Source: Papaver somniferum
Taxonomy: Eukaryota; Streptophyta; Magnoliopsida; Ranunculales; Papaveraceae
NCBI RefSeq assembly: GCF_003573695.1
Contig: NC_039363.1
Span: forward strand, 125,161,302 to 125,225,301
Length of the DNA: 64,000 nucleotides
Direction of reading: 5' to 3'
Numbering within the stretch: the first letter of the stretch is position 1; the number at the start of each line of letters is the position of its first letter. A program made the translations under genes and the position numbers. This document shows, one piece after another, positions 46,051 to 58,026 of the stretch. Below the pieces are notes generated by a model. The model was not told the origin of the DNA and did no database searches. It worked only from the letters and a program-made list of their open reading frames with translations.

Positions 46051-46660
46051 TCTTAATTGCAAGGGAATTCTACACAATCACAAACAAGGCTGACTCGACC
46101 AAATCAAACCTATAGAATCTAGCAAACAAAACATGATGGCTCCACTTAGATTGTTTTCTAGACCAGCTTCTATCCTTCGAAAGGAATTCGTTACAATTTG
46201 AGCACACCCCTCTGGAATCAATCCGAGCTAATGTAAGTTGAATCGAGGCGAGGGAAGCTCAGTGGAGCTTTGATACCCAAGGCCTCACCGCTATCACAAG
46301 GCGGCGCAGTCACGCATTCAACTCACAGAAACCATCAAGAACTTCGAAGTATGCTAAAAGAGTAACCAATATTTTTCGAAAGATTTCCTACCAAGCTCGT
46401 TACCCTATCGGTCTCGTTCTAATCAAATTTTAAGCTTGGTTCGCGTTTGGTTTCGTTTTCCTAAGCGGGCAAGAAGGGAACGGTGATGAAATCCGAACCT
46501 TATCTTATTGGCCAGTTCCTTTCCCTTTACTAGGAAATTAAAACAACGTTCAGTCCTCAACATATATCACCTTAAGGCAGACATAAACCCGCTGACAGGA
46601 GATTCGCGGGTGTTTAGAAGTTACCTCCCGTACCAGACGGGCGAAGAACCGCTGAGTCGA

Positions 46661-46699
46661 CTCGGGCCACTGACTCCTGTGTCAGTGTGCGAACCCGAG
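46661..46699 (-). other. Stem-loop in the LARD-A leader
   Basis: CTCGGG (46661-46666) pairs with CCCGAG (46694-46699), and inside it ACTGAC (46669-46674) pairs with GTCAGT (46681-46686) around a 6-nt loop. It lies between primer site and ORF, where packaging or dimerisation signals of retroelements sit. Structure inferred from complementarity only. Confidence 0.55.
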
Positions 46700-46799
46700 G
46701 GGCCGAGACGATATTGTAATCGTCGTCCTTCCCTGCAAACAGTTTATATATTAATATTTATATAACCCTTCCGTAGGGTTTAAAATTAAAATAAATTGT

Positions 46800-46960
46800 C
46801 CAATGTCCAGTCCAATGAAAATAAATACAAAAAATAATAATAATAATTACAAAAAAAAAAGGAAAGTCTCTTAAAAAAAATAAAATAATTCTCTCTCTTT
46901 TTTTTTCTCTCTTTTTTCTTTATTTTTTTTCTTTGTCTTTTTTCCTTCTCTTTTAGCTTT
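46800..46960. repeat. Low-complexity A/T and pyrimidine run
   Basis: AATAATAATAAT, long A-runs and TCTCTCTTTTTT-type sequence in the LARD-A leader. No gene. Confidence 0.8.
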
Positions 46961-47091
46961 AAGCTTTGATTCCAAGGTCTTTAGTATCCAACTTCAAACC
47001 TGTAATACAAAGACACAACCAAAGAGACGTAAAAAGAACAAATGGAATAATAAAAAATAATAAAACCCTAAAAATTCTACCTAAGCACAAA

Positions 47092-47109
47092 TCCGCGTCG
47101 GCGGCGCCA
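47092..47109 (-). other. LARD-A primer-binding site
   Basis: On the minus strand, TGGCGCCGCCGACGCGGA starts a few bases after the LTR. Its first 8 bases equal the LARD-C site and the complement of the tRNA-Asp 3' end; the rest diverges. Confidence 0.6.
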
Positions 47110-47113
47110 AAAT

Positions 47114-48104
47114 TGTTATGATTTTTGATGGGGTTGTAGTAAATAGGATTCGTTTCAGACTTGTGAAGGAAATGGAATTTTTAGATTTAATAAAAAAATA
47201 TATATAAAAAATATTAACAATGGGCGAGAGGTATTGGGACTAAGGATTTGGCCGAATTCACTACACAGGGTTCATTCATATATTCTTTGACAATTTAAAA
47301 CTCAATAAAATTAACATGGACTCTGATTTTTCCAAGATAGATTCTCAAAACATCGATTGTAAGTCCTAAGCATGATGTATCAAAACACTTAAGCTAAGCA
47401 TACATCATCAAATTAAATAACAACCAATTAATTCAAATCATATTTGAATTTTAAATTAATGCAAAAGTCATAAAAAAAGAATAAAATAAATTTACCCGTG
47501 TATGAAATTCACCCTCCTCCGTCGTCCCAGTGTTGGGTTTAGCTCATCATGATAAAAACACGCTCAAAATATTTATTTATTGCTCAAATGGTGTTTACAA
47601 TGAAGAGAAGAAGAGAAAATGGTGTAAACAACTAATGTGCGACCCACAGGAAGCGTCACAAAAGAACGATAAAAGAGAAGTGCTATTGTCGCTGTGGTTC
47701 TAAGACCCACACCTACGACCCATGCCCGTGAGTCTGTTTCACTGTTGATAAACGACTGTCCCTGCGAGTCTGTTCTTCGTGTTCTTGGTGTTCTTCATCA
47801 TCAGCAGGAGCAGAAACAGAGTTTCATCAACTCTTGATTTCTCGCTCCTGAGCTCTCCTATCGACCCCAAACTCTCGACACCCCTTCTAGGACACCCAGG
47901 GAACCTATTTATACCCAACAACGACAAGAAATCACGCTCATTAACTATGCATGATCCTCCATTACTCGGTGTTTAAAGAAAATATTTTCCGAATATTTTC
48001 TTCCCTGAAATGATTCTCCACGCGTAAACAGCTTCTGATACTCCCTTATTTAGCTTCTACACGCATCTTCAATGACTAAGTGTCATCCAAACACGAGCAA
48101 CACA
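47114..48104 (-). repeat. LARD-A 5' LTR, first part
   Basis: Matches 41560-42552. Interrupted at 48104 by a solo LTR and continues from 49695. Confidence 0.92.
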
Positions 48105-49694
48105 TGATGTAACTCAAATGTTGTTGTAGATAGTGGTAAAAACTAGGTTCTTTCGAACTTGTGAAGGTAACTTTTTTCTAGATTTAAATAAATAAAATTA
48201 TATGCACAATATTAACAAAATATGGGAGAGAATTTTTACTGGGGATCAGGATTCCACCATCCACCAAAATTTATGTGATTCAATAACAATTCTTATCATG
48301 CAATTCTAGACAATATAACTCCAATCAAAGGAAATTGTGATTATAATCATTGCCTAAATTAGATTTTGAAAACATCCATTGTTAATCGCGAGCATGAAGT
48401 ATCAAAAGAAATTTACTAAGCATACTCCATCAAGAGAAAACACAATTGATTAATAAAAATCATTTACTCCATATTTATTCGGTGCAATTAATCATAAAAG
48501 AGTTGCATAAATAAATTTAAATAAATTTTACCACATAACTTTTGGAAGAACGGCTTCCTCCGTCACCCCTGGGATTGGATTTAGCTACTCATGATAGAAA
48601 AACTCTCAAAATGATTCATTGATACTCAAAAGTTGTTTACAATCAAGAGAAAATGGAGAAAAAATGGTTTACAACACTGTTTGCAACGCATTAAAACGTT
48701 ACAAACAGCTGTTAGAACAGCGACAAAAAGGAAGTGTCGTTTCCTGGTTGAATACGTCCCTCACTTGAGCGTCGCAGACGCTTGGGTAGAACGACTGCTT
48801 CTACGCGTCTGTTCTTCGCGTTCTTCAGTTTACACCAGCAGAAAACTCTTCACTGCGTGTTCTTCTTTTTGATTTTTTCGACTCCTAAACTATCCCCCAG
48901 ACTCTCCAACCCTTCTAAACTCTTTTTCCTTGTATTTATAGTGTTTTAGGACCAAAATATCCGACCATTACTTGCGTATATTCTCCATTTAATCCTTCAT
49001 TGCTCGCTTCCCTTAGTTAACGATAATTTCCAATTATAACTTTGTCACACGTAAACTTTGATCCTGCACGCTCTAGTAAGCCTTATACATGCCTCATAAG
49101 TCATCCAACTCCTCCAAAACACTTCCATGCACAACCAAAACACACACAACACCGTGTACAGGTCGTGTTCACTCCGTGTAGCTCTGTTTTGAGCTCGAGA
49201 ATGAAATCGATATTTCCAGCCAATTCCGATCAAATTCGACACCCAAACTATCTTCCTTAGGCTAAATCACATCTTTCTGCCAAAATTCAGCCATTGAATC
49301 GACCTACCACTACTTCATTTCTTCGATCGAAAATTCTCATGTGCTGTGAACATTTTTCCCGCCAAAAACGATATTCAAATGAAGAAGAGGGGTGTCCCCC
49401 TATCCTGTCTTGGTGTCCCCTTAGTAATTTGGGCTGAAATAGTAATTCTTGGGTTGAAATAGTAATTTTTCTGGTTTCCTCCGGGACATTTCTGGGACGT
49501 TTCCGGTACATTTCTGGGGCGCCTCCAGGACATTTCTCCGGGGTGTAAATCATCACTTTTTGAGCAACTCTTTCCATACAAGGGTATTTTCTCCAAAAAC
49601 ACCTAAACAAACATAAAAACACCATAATGAGAACAAATGGGTACTAATAAAATACATAAAAGAGATCAAAATAGACACACAAATGCGTCTATCA
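48105..49694 (-). mobile_element. Solo LTR of a related family inside LARD-A 5' LTR
   Basis: 1590 bp, TGATGTAACTC..GCGTCTATCA on the plus strand, flanked by ACACA (48100-48104) and GCACA (49695-49699), a target duplication with one change. The intact site AGCAACACACATC is present in the 3' LTR near 42545. Like LARD-A it has CTCCGTC near the middle and the same terminal AAATGCGTCTATCA, but most of it is diverged. It is therefore a sister family, present only as a solo LTR. Confidence 0.9.
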
Positions 49695-50257
49695 GCACAC
49701 ATCAAACTTGCTTAAAATTCGTGAATATCATTTTCAAACCCGTGTTGCCCTGATTTCTTCCACGTGATTATCCAGCCAAATTCAGTCGAAACAATCACCC
49801 ATACCAGCTCTGTTATGATATATTACATCTTTCCACAAAGTTTCAGCGATTGAATCGCACAAAATCACGTCCAAATGCAATCGAGAAAATCTGCCAATGA
49901 AGAGCAAATATTTTCCCGCCAAAATATTTTTTTGAATTTGTGAAGAAGGTCACCCCTTATCCAGTGGTCACCCCCTTATCCGTTGCTGGAGTCCGAATAA
50001 CACATGTCCCTTGTAATGCCTTTAGTAATTTTTCTGGGGTGTTTCCAACGCTTTTTTTGGGTTCCTCCAGTGCATTTCTGGGGTGTTTTTAGTATTCTAT
50101 CCTAGGGTGTAAAACACTACTTTTCGAGCCAATTTCGCCGCAAGAGCTTATTTTTCCAAAAGCATCTACAAAAATATAAAATAACACAATAAGTATTTAA
50201 TCGAGTCTAACAATACAGAACATTGAGAACAAAATAGACACATAAATGCGTCTATCA
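49695..50257 (-). repeat. LARD-A 5' LTR, second part
   Basis: Matches 42548-43106 and ends GCGTCTATCA, followed by GCTAC. Confidence 0.92.
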
Positions 50258-50988
50258 GCTACTCATATTACAAAGAAGAATGAATAATGGTGGTTTCCCC
50301 CTAAAGGAGTAAACCCTAGGTTTTGATGTAGAACTTGTGATATGAGATGATTTTACCCTCCTATGTGAAAGGCCTGATATCTATTTTTATAGGTTTACAT
50401 TGCTTGGCCATCATGTATCTAGTTCGGTTCAAGAACCCGACCCGAAAATACGAAATAAAGACCCTAACCGTGACCTTATGCCTTCACAAGTATGCATACC
50501 CGTTTTTATACTTGTTAAGTATGCACACCTCAAATTCCAGCAGAAATTTTCGCAACTAAGGTATGCGTACCTGTTTGCATACTTTACTGTCTTCGGTATT
50601 CGATAAAAAGCTTGTTTTGGCCACAACTTCTTCGTCCGAACTCGGAATGACCTCATTATTTTTGCATTATCTTTCAATTCTCTTCAAGATGGTGAAGAGA
50701 AATCCTTAATTTGAATGAGTTAATCTCGGTCTTTGGCCCGTCTCTTGATTTTGAGTGTTTTGCTCGTTTCGTCATACTTCTTCCACTTATCTTGGACTTG
50801 GGAACTTGGATACTTGGATTACTTCTCTTCTGAGATCTTTTCATCACTTTGTAGCTCATTTTTGAATGATTCACCTAATAGATACAAATAAGAGAAAACA
50901 ATAGTAATAATACGAATACATGCAAGAATAATAGCTAAAACAAGTATCGAATGGATACTAAAATCATATGAATTATGCACTTATCAAA
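50258..50988 (-). repeat. LARD-C 3' LTR, right part
   Basis: Continues from 41559 after LARD-A is removed and ends TGCACTTATCA before AATTCCCCCACACTT, the complement of the polypurine tract. It contains GTATGCATACC, GTATGCACACC and GGTATGCGTACC motifs at 50490-50570, similar to those in the Copia LTRs. Confidence 0.78.
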
Positions 50989-51842
50989 TTCCCCCACACT
51001 TAGATTTTGCTAGTCCTCGAGCAAACTAAATAAAACTAATCCTAAATACAACAACTCCATCTCATTGAGAAAACAGTTACACTTAGCATGTATAACAAGC
51101 CTTTAAACCCTTAGGTGTCCCTAGTGAACGAGTTTTAGTCTCGTGAGGGCTTACAAGAGGTATACCCACAAAACCTACTCCAATTTCTCTCCTTGGAAGA
51201 ACCACTAAGGACGGACACAAAGTAATAGATAATAATTAGCCTGCTTAAGTTCTTTAGCTGCAAACATCCCACATACATTCCAATCATCACACATAAGCAA
51301 TTACTTACCCGTGAAATTCAACCTGATTGCAAAACTCTACTAAGATAGTCATCGTACTTGTTGCAGCGTTTGCCACAAAAATCGCATACTGAAATCACAT
51401 GGACAGATTAGAAAATAGAAATAGAAAAGTGAAGTGTGCAAATGTTGACTAAAGTGAAAGATGCTACCCACAATACTTGTATGAATGTCGTCAAAGGATT
51501 CTTATTTATAGCACAATAGTTGAGAGAAGCACCCATTTAACTCGACCACATGATTAGATACTCTAAGCGCATGTTCCTTTTCAACAAGTATGTGATAGTT
51601 GCCTTGGATCCTGCGTTCCACGCTTGTTTAGGCGACGGAGACAGGGAAAACGTTTCACACATACTGCTATCCAAGTGTCGAGAACCTCATCAATAGTCTT
51701 TTTGACTTGCTATATAATGATGATAGGTTTTTGTTTTCATCGACTATGATTAGTCCACAATTCCGGACCTATCATTTATTAGTGTCGATAAATGAAGATG
51801 AGCCTTATATAATTTTTTTTTCTTTTCTCTCTTTTTTTTTTT
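50989..51842 (-). other. LARD-C 3' non-coding region
   Basis: No gene. It shares ordered blocks with LARD-A 43107-43760, including TTGCTAGTCCTCGAGCAAA and TTAGGCGACGGAGACAGGG. Cut on the right by the poly-A end of a non-LTR element. Confidence 0.75.
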
Positions 51843-54800
51843 GGTAATTTGACTTCTGATTCAATATTAAAACTCAGAAGGACTATCTTCTGGTAAAAAA
51901 TTTATCGGAAGTCGTGCAACAAGCTGAACTCCGAATGACCACTACTAATCTATGAAAGAGAAAATCTCCAACACGTACATTGGTATCATAACTAGTAATG
52001 TAGTTAAGCAAGCGCTTAAGAAAAACCATGGTATTGTCTCCAAGCTCTCCTAAGGTGGTGAAAGCAAGTGCCCAAAAACCATAACCTTGTGTCTCACACT
52101 TTTCCAAGTACTTGGAATTTTTATTAGAAACAACATTCTTGATAGCAATCCCCGGTGAAAAGATGCGAACCCGGTCTCCAATGAAGGGCGAAACTCCAGT
52201 CATATCAAAACACATGTCACACCCATTCCCCCAATTAAACACGAGTATATCAGCTGGTCTCAAAGCAGTGCCGTTATTGGCAAGAAGACCCATATCGACC
52301 TCTTTCCTAGCCGGAAGACCTGCTCGATAACATATGTCAGCAATAATATCACGTACCAAATCGTGTCTAAACTTTAGGCCCACTTCATTCGCACAATGCA
52401 AGGCATGATTTCCAAAAGGATCCATATCCCTTTTGCAGAAGGGGCAGGAACCATCCATCTCGAATAGAGGGATCCCAAATCTATACTTGAGCACTGCACT
52501 GAATTTCCTGGCTCCAGTATGTTGATTGAGTCCCACAATTGGAATTGCCATCTGAAAATCCCACGCATGTTTTGTTTGATTACATTGCCATAGCACCAAG
52601 TCGTGCTCCGTCATAACATAATTGGTGGGAATGTTCTTTTTAATAGCATCAAAGTAGATAGTTGTCAAGGAGTTCATAGAATGGGTGGCAAAACTACTAC
52701 TGAATATAGGAGGAACAATCCCACACAGAGAGTTGAAAGAGTCTATAGCTTGCTTAAGGGAAGAATTATTACCACTGATACCGGTATCCCTCAAAATGAT
52801 AGACTGCAAATCCAGGGTCTGCAAACAAGAGGCAAGATAACAATAATGTTGGGTGTCTTGTAAAGTGTAAACACCCAAGCCTCAATGCTTGAACAGAAAA
52901 GTAGATAGTCTTTGTTGAAGAAGCCCATAGTCAGGTCCATCCCTTGTGATGATGTGTCTCGGAAATTGAAACAACCGCGTGTCAAACAAATATTGAGCCT
53001 CTACCAAAAATTCTGGCTTGGTGGTACGTAAAGCGAAGTAAAGCCTCGAAACACCCGTGTAATTTCTAAACAACAACAATTCACCTTGAGGGTCTTATAG
53101 CTTCTCTACAACATCGATAAGGGCCATAGTCTTGCGTACTCTACCGACTAAAAAATCCTTGTTGAATTGAGCATCAAGACTGACCGGACCACCCAAAAGT
53201 TTCACTCCTTTAGAAGGCCTGCTAATATTAGGAGGAAAAACACATGTAGCCATAGCTATGGGATCAAGAGAGGGCCAAAAAAACTCAGTTTATGCAAACC
53301 CCTTGTAACTCCTTCATACTTAATAATCTTCAAAGCCTTTGCAACCATCAAGGTATCGCCTATTAAGGTACCATTATCAAGATACCAAGCTTGCATTTCA
53401 AGCTCACATTGTGTCGCAATATTCTTGACCAAGGGGTGAAGCATGAGAGAAACACAACAGAGGTCCCAAAGGGTCACCCTGTTGCACACCTTGGGAAGAG
53501 GAAAGTACATGATCCATATAATACAAACGAGCAGGTGAGGCATAGCTGAATTCTACCCAATGAGAAATGGAAGGGCACATCTTACGTACCTCGGATAGCA
53601 TAGTCGTGCGATCAATAAGGTTGAAGGCGTTCGAAAAATCTACAAGCGACATGGACATATTATCTGAACTCCTCTTCTCTTCGATCATACGACTTACAGC
53701 ATGTAGAATTGCCTCGCCCTCACACATATCCCATACACCGAATTGGCAATCCCCTAAATACACATTCATATCCTTGCAAACATGGGTAGCAGCGCATTCT
53801 GAAACCAAACGCCTCCAAATGGTTCCCACGATAATATGGCGTAAACCCCTACCAGGTTTAACCAACGAAGTGAGAGGAGCGCTGGCTAAAAATTCTCCCA
53901 AGGAAGGTGGACATAAACCAGCAAGAAATAGGTTGACTACGTCTATGATGGAAGCAATGAGTTCTTCAGAGATGGCAGCATCCGAGCCGCTAAGTGCATC
54001 TAAGAGATGCTGTGCCCTGAAGACATCTCTGCCGCAAGAAGTTACCTTTGGGAAGCTTCTCAGTCTTCCTAAAAAAGGTCAGTAGACGCAACCATTGCTC
54101 CCTGCGAAGAAAGAGGAGGCGTAATCACAGGGGGAGGCGACACGGGATGCTTGCAACGCAACTTATTCAGTGTGCCTTCATTGTTAGGCGCAACTCCATT
54201 GGAAGTTAGAGTTCGAATGACAACTGCATATAGACCATCCCTGAGCTTCCCTTTACAAAGTCGTAAGTTAACAGTTTCCTGACACTCCATCTTGTCCTTC
54301 TTTCTCTTTTCGAACTCTTTTTTCCACAACTCATGGTCCTCCAGAACTCTCTGAACTAATACCATGCAACCATTAGCTCCATCCCATTGGTTCAGGGCGA
54401 GATTAATGGACCTAATTTGCAGTTTTTTCCGGTTACTGATCTTCTCTTGCTAACTGTTTTGCGGGATATAAGTATGCAAAGTGCATACTGGAAAGAGCAG
54501 GAGATGGATCCAGGGCGCGAGTTCCATAGGTTGTGAAATCACTCTTTGAAGCATAAATTTGAAGGTCCGAGCAAAATTCAACCTGCACTTGGCAAGGAAA
54601 CTGGAAACTGTACGTATTTGGGCACTAAAAACAGTATTCAGCAGTTCCAAACTTAAGGTAGGCAAAGCATTATCATTGGACCTGTCAGCCAAAGTAGTAG
54701 AGGGGGTAATAACTATAACTGGTGAAGATACTGAACAAGACTCACCGGTCCTGAAGCATTTGATGGCGCAGGCACAACAGATCCTTCTTTATGCTTTTTA

Positions 54801-55400
54801 CACTTCTTGTCCCAGGCATTTACATGCATACATTGAGTGCACAACCAGCACTTCAATTACATTAAAACCACCTCCCAAGTTTTATAGATATCAGCATTGA
54901 TTCGAAGCCTCTCTCGGCATCTATTAAAGCCTTCACTCCCCTTGTAATGCTGGTTCTTTAAATGGTTGAACAATGAAACCTTCAAGATCCCCCTCCCTCC
55001 AACACCATTCCTGCACCCATCAAAACCACGAACAGGGCATTGAAAAATATCATCAGCACTACCGCAGACTAAATTCCAATGACTGACAGAAGGGGTAGCA
55101 GACACTCTGTCTGGATTGGACTATGTGAAGGAGTCAATTTTCGGCATTCCGAGGTTATAAACCCTAGGATAAAAAAGGATTTTCTATACGCGCGCTGCAG
55201 TGGACATCAATATTGGGATCAAAAGGGAACATACCAGTAGAGGGAAAAGAAAGGTGAACGAACACAAAGTGGAGGAATCAAAAAGAGATGGTTTGATCAA
55301 TTGAAAACCAATAACTTTGTGATCGCCTCCAAAACGTGGAAAATCGCCCCTCCGTGAAAAACGTCCCTCTAAAGTAAATCCTAAAATTTGATGTATAGAT
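51843..55400 (-). mobile_element. Non-LTR retrotransposon with zinc finger and restriction-like endonuclease
   Basis: A plus-strand T-run at 51830-51842 is the poly-A tail of a minus-strand element. From the 5' side it has a C2H2-like zinc finger, a conserved linker, an RT with unusual motifs (LVDFSNAFNLIDRTTM, GVQQGDPLGPLL), and a C-terminal CCHC plus RPAD..FDMT segment. It has no AP-type endonuclease. This layout resembles early-branching non-LTR elements with a restriction-like endonuclease (R2/Utopia-like grouping) rather than the L1 LINEs at 1-3111 and 27419-31367. It is inserted into the LARD-C interior. The 5' boundary is only approximate. Confidence 0.75.
51883..55105 (-). pseudogene. 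Zinc finger / RT / restriction-like endonuclease protein, broken
   Basis: The zinc finger at about 54960-55060 reads FQCPVRGFDGC..SLFNHLKNQH. The linker (54069-54365) has GKLRDGLYAVVIRTLTSNGV. The RT core (53404-53901) has HIIVGTIWRRLVSE, YLGDCQFGV, LVDFSNAFNLIDR and GVQQGDPLGPLL. After a frame change near 53440, the catalytic motif reads AWYLDNGTLIGD at 53360-53395, so the second Asp of the expected YxDD is Asn (codon 53373-53375). The C-terminal frame (51883-52878) has CPFCKRDMDPFGNHALHC, a CCHC motif, then RKEVDMG and RPADILVFNWGNGCDMCFD, resembling PD-(D/E)XK residues. With frameshifts and a mutated active site it is inactive. Confidence 0.78.
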
Positions 55401-56245
55401 ATTTTTTATTTTTTTATGGCTCACTCTTTATGAGTGTAAGACAAATTTCTATGGGTATTATACTCAACCAATGATTACCTTGCTAAAACATCCACAGCAC
55501 TATCAGGATCCCACCAAATCACTTTAGAGAAACATACAACTGCAAAAATAAAAAGAAAGTGCTTCACTAATGATTAATTGCGAGGATGAATCTTTAAAAC
55601 GACTACCATGCTATTGCTAGAAAATGAGTTTCACAATCAATTATGAATGTATATATAATTAAGGATTGTAGAATGACAAAGTGTGACTCAATCTATAGCC
55701 GTAAGAACTGTTTCAACCTAAAAAGATTTAGAGTGTCATCCTAAATAACTCATAATTAACTCCAAAAGATAAAGTCTCAAGAACGCAAGAAATCAAAGAG
55801 TATTATTTATTTATTTTATATGCAAGCCAAACATGTTTACTACTCCCCCACACTTAAACTCAACATTGTCCTCAATGTTCAAAACCGAAAATTCTGATTT
55901 CTGCCATAACAGACCTGAAAAACTCAAAAACTGTACCAATGGGTAGGGAACTAGGAAAAACATCCTAAATGAAAGTTGTTCGCCTACGTCTTTTATATGT
56001 TGTGTCCAACGGGAAACGGTCTGATATTTAAGGACTCTGGACTGACTGTCATGTAACCTGAAAAAGTTCCGGAAAAATACCGAAACTCAAATGTCCAGGC
56101 CTATCGCTCCAACTTAACAGACTCCGAATTCATATTTTCTTTTTGGAAAAGAAAGGTGAGTCTGTCCTCTTTAAAATTTGTGGTCAACCACTAAAATCGG
56201 ACTTTGTATGAAGTCTCGAGAGCTCTTTTCGTGACAAGTGCGCAG
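55400..56245 (-). other. LARD-C interior, non-coding
   Basis: No gene. It resumes LARD-C after the non-LTR insertion, and CTCAACATTGTCCTCAATGT near 55859 matches LARD-A at 44150. AT-rich otherwise. Confidence 0.6.
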
Positions 56246-57781
56246 TCAGAATTTTTCTGACGAGAATTCGTCAAAACTTTCATTATAGAAATAGGACTTT
56301 GTAAAATCTAAGATGAGAATGCACGATATGATATGAAAAACTAAGAAAATTAAAAACAAAAGGGATAGATATACAAAATTTATGGGTTTCCTCCCATGAA
56401 GCGCTTGGTTTAACGTCGTCATCCCCACGTTATTGTTATCGTCCATACACCAACAATCTGAAAAAATTGGTAATCCTTCCAAATAACAATCTGCAATTCA
56501 AATAAAAGCTTCACAAAACTATTAATACAAAATATAAATATTGAATCTATCACTTTATTGAAGTTTCCCCCACATTTAGTCCTTTCTATACTCGAAAGTG
56601 GATAAAGAACATAGAATTCGGGGACTTCAAAAGGTTCCTCAGCTTGGTGAACCTGCACAATTCTCGAATAAAACACATCAAGTGGTGGATACTTAGAAGC
56701 AAAATAATTTGTTAAAACTTTGGAATCACACAACTCCAATCCTAAATGAGGTATTTTCTTAAAAGTTGGATTAATAACTCTTTGAGAAGCTACTTCAATT
56801 GGATGGAAAGGATCAATAGATATAGAATTAAGCAATTAGACAAACCTTGTTTCGGATCCTCATTCATAATAATATCTAGTGAATTATTTACCTCAAGTAT
56901 ATTGTGGTCCTCTACTGAACTATTATTATCTAGCTCAATTGGGTCTTCCACGACTTCAATCAATTTGGTTTCATCCTCACTCTTAATTTATTCAACAGCC
57001 TCGTCATCGGAATCGGAATCCTCTTCTAGAAAGTCTAGTTCATTGATGCAACTAATAATATCTTTGTTTGAGTACGTTACACCATTTATAACAATAGATA
57101 TGTCATACCCAATCTCCTCCTTTTGAATAGGTGAAGGATCTTTATTATGATCCGGAGTTGGAATAATCATATCATTGTTGCAAGGACTTTCGAAAGGTTG
57201 CTCATCCTCAAAATATTCTTTTCCATCCATAGGAATTTCAGAATTAATTTGGTTTTGAGGCCAAACTTCTTCTTCATTCATTGTCTCGCTGAGTTGAGCA
57301 ATGCGATTCTTCATGATATCTATAGACCTTTGAAGTCCTTCGAGTGTATCTTCAGTATTTTTGCTATGCTCATCCATATTATTCATAAATTGGAGCATTA
57401 TATTTTCCAGTTTAGAAGAGCTATCATTACGAGCACAGCTATCCATATTCTGGTAGCGTTCATACATACTTTGAATTTGCTGGTCCATTTTATTTATATA
57501 AAACTACATCATATATGCCAGACTAGAAGAATCATGATTAGAAGCATAATATCCTCCCATCCTCGTGGTTGTTCACTTACATACCCGTCATAAAGTTCTT
57601 GATATGTATGAGAATAACCAAAAGATTCCGTAGGATATTGATCGTAACCAAAAGATTGGTTTTGATTTTACCCGTGGTATGGTTGATAGTTATTATAAGA
57701 CTGAGATTGAAAACAATATTGATTACCATAATTATATGAATGATCTTGTGCTCCGTACATATTATTTCCGTAAGGAAACAT
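56246..57781 (-). pseudogene. LARD-C protein, relative of the LARD-A ORF, broken
   Basis: The start is the ATG at 57781 (MFPYGNNMYGAQDHSYNYG), a Tyr/Asn/Gln-rich leader like that of LARD-A. A TAA lies at 57668-57670 and a frame change near 57560. The main open part (56988-57488) is a coiled coil, LENIMLQFMNNMDEHSKNTE, then an acidic region with PSPIQKEEIGYD. After another break, 56419-56835 has KIPHLGLELCDSKVL and YPPLDVFYSRIV, matching LARD-A, and a hydrophobic end follows at 56246-56400. No polymerase or zinc knuckle is visible. Function unknown; shared design with LARD-A argues for a role in the element life cycle. Confidence 0.6.
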
Positions 57782-58026
57782 TACGACTCACAAGAAACAG
57801 AAAATCAAAACAAAAATCTAAAAACAAAAATAAAAACAAGCTAAACAAATAACAAATCAATTAGCAACTGCTCCCCAGCAGCGGCGCCAAAATTTATGAA
57901 TGATCTTGTGCTCCGTACATGTTATTTCCGTAAGGAAACATGACGAGAAACAGAAAATCAAAACAAAAATCTAAAAACAAGTTAAACAAATAACAACAAC
58001 TGCTCCCCGGAAGCGGCGCCAAAATT
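57736..58026 (-). repeat. Duplicated LARD-C leader with two primer-binding sites
   Basis: Copies at 57736-57895 and 57896-58026 both begin ATGAATGATCTTGTGCTCCG and end GGCGCCAAAATTT. Primer sites read on the minus strand are TGGCGCCGCTGCTGGGGAG (57871-57889) and TGGCGCCGCTTCCGGGGAG (58002-58020). Only the outer one adjoins the LTR. The duplication is present in every array unit. Confidence 0.85.

Larger units (their letters stand above)
41560..50257 (-). mobile_element. LARD-A: complete non-autonomous LTR retrotransposon
   Basis: Two LTRs of about 1.55 kb (41560-43106, and 47114-48104 plus 49695-50257) run TGTTATGATT..GCGTCTATCA on the plus strand, with a perfect GCTAC target duplication at 41555-41559 and 50258-50262. 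By eye the LTRs differ at about two dozen places in the first kilobase, so insertion is fairly young. The 4 kb interior lies on the minus strand: primer site at 47109, a structured leader, an acidic coiled-coil ORF, and a 3' non-coding zone ending in a purine tract (TTTTAGGGGTATT). No gag-pol motif is present, so it must use proteins of another element. Confidence 0.9.

Noticed and set aside
46480..46760. Possible tRNA or small structured RNA gene in the GC-rich LARD-A leader
   Set aside because: No cloverleaf, A-box or B-box could be laid out; only the simple nested hairpin at 46661-46699 is supported.
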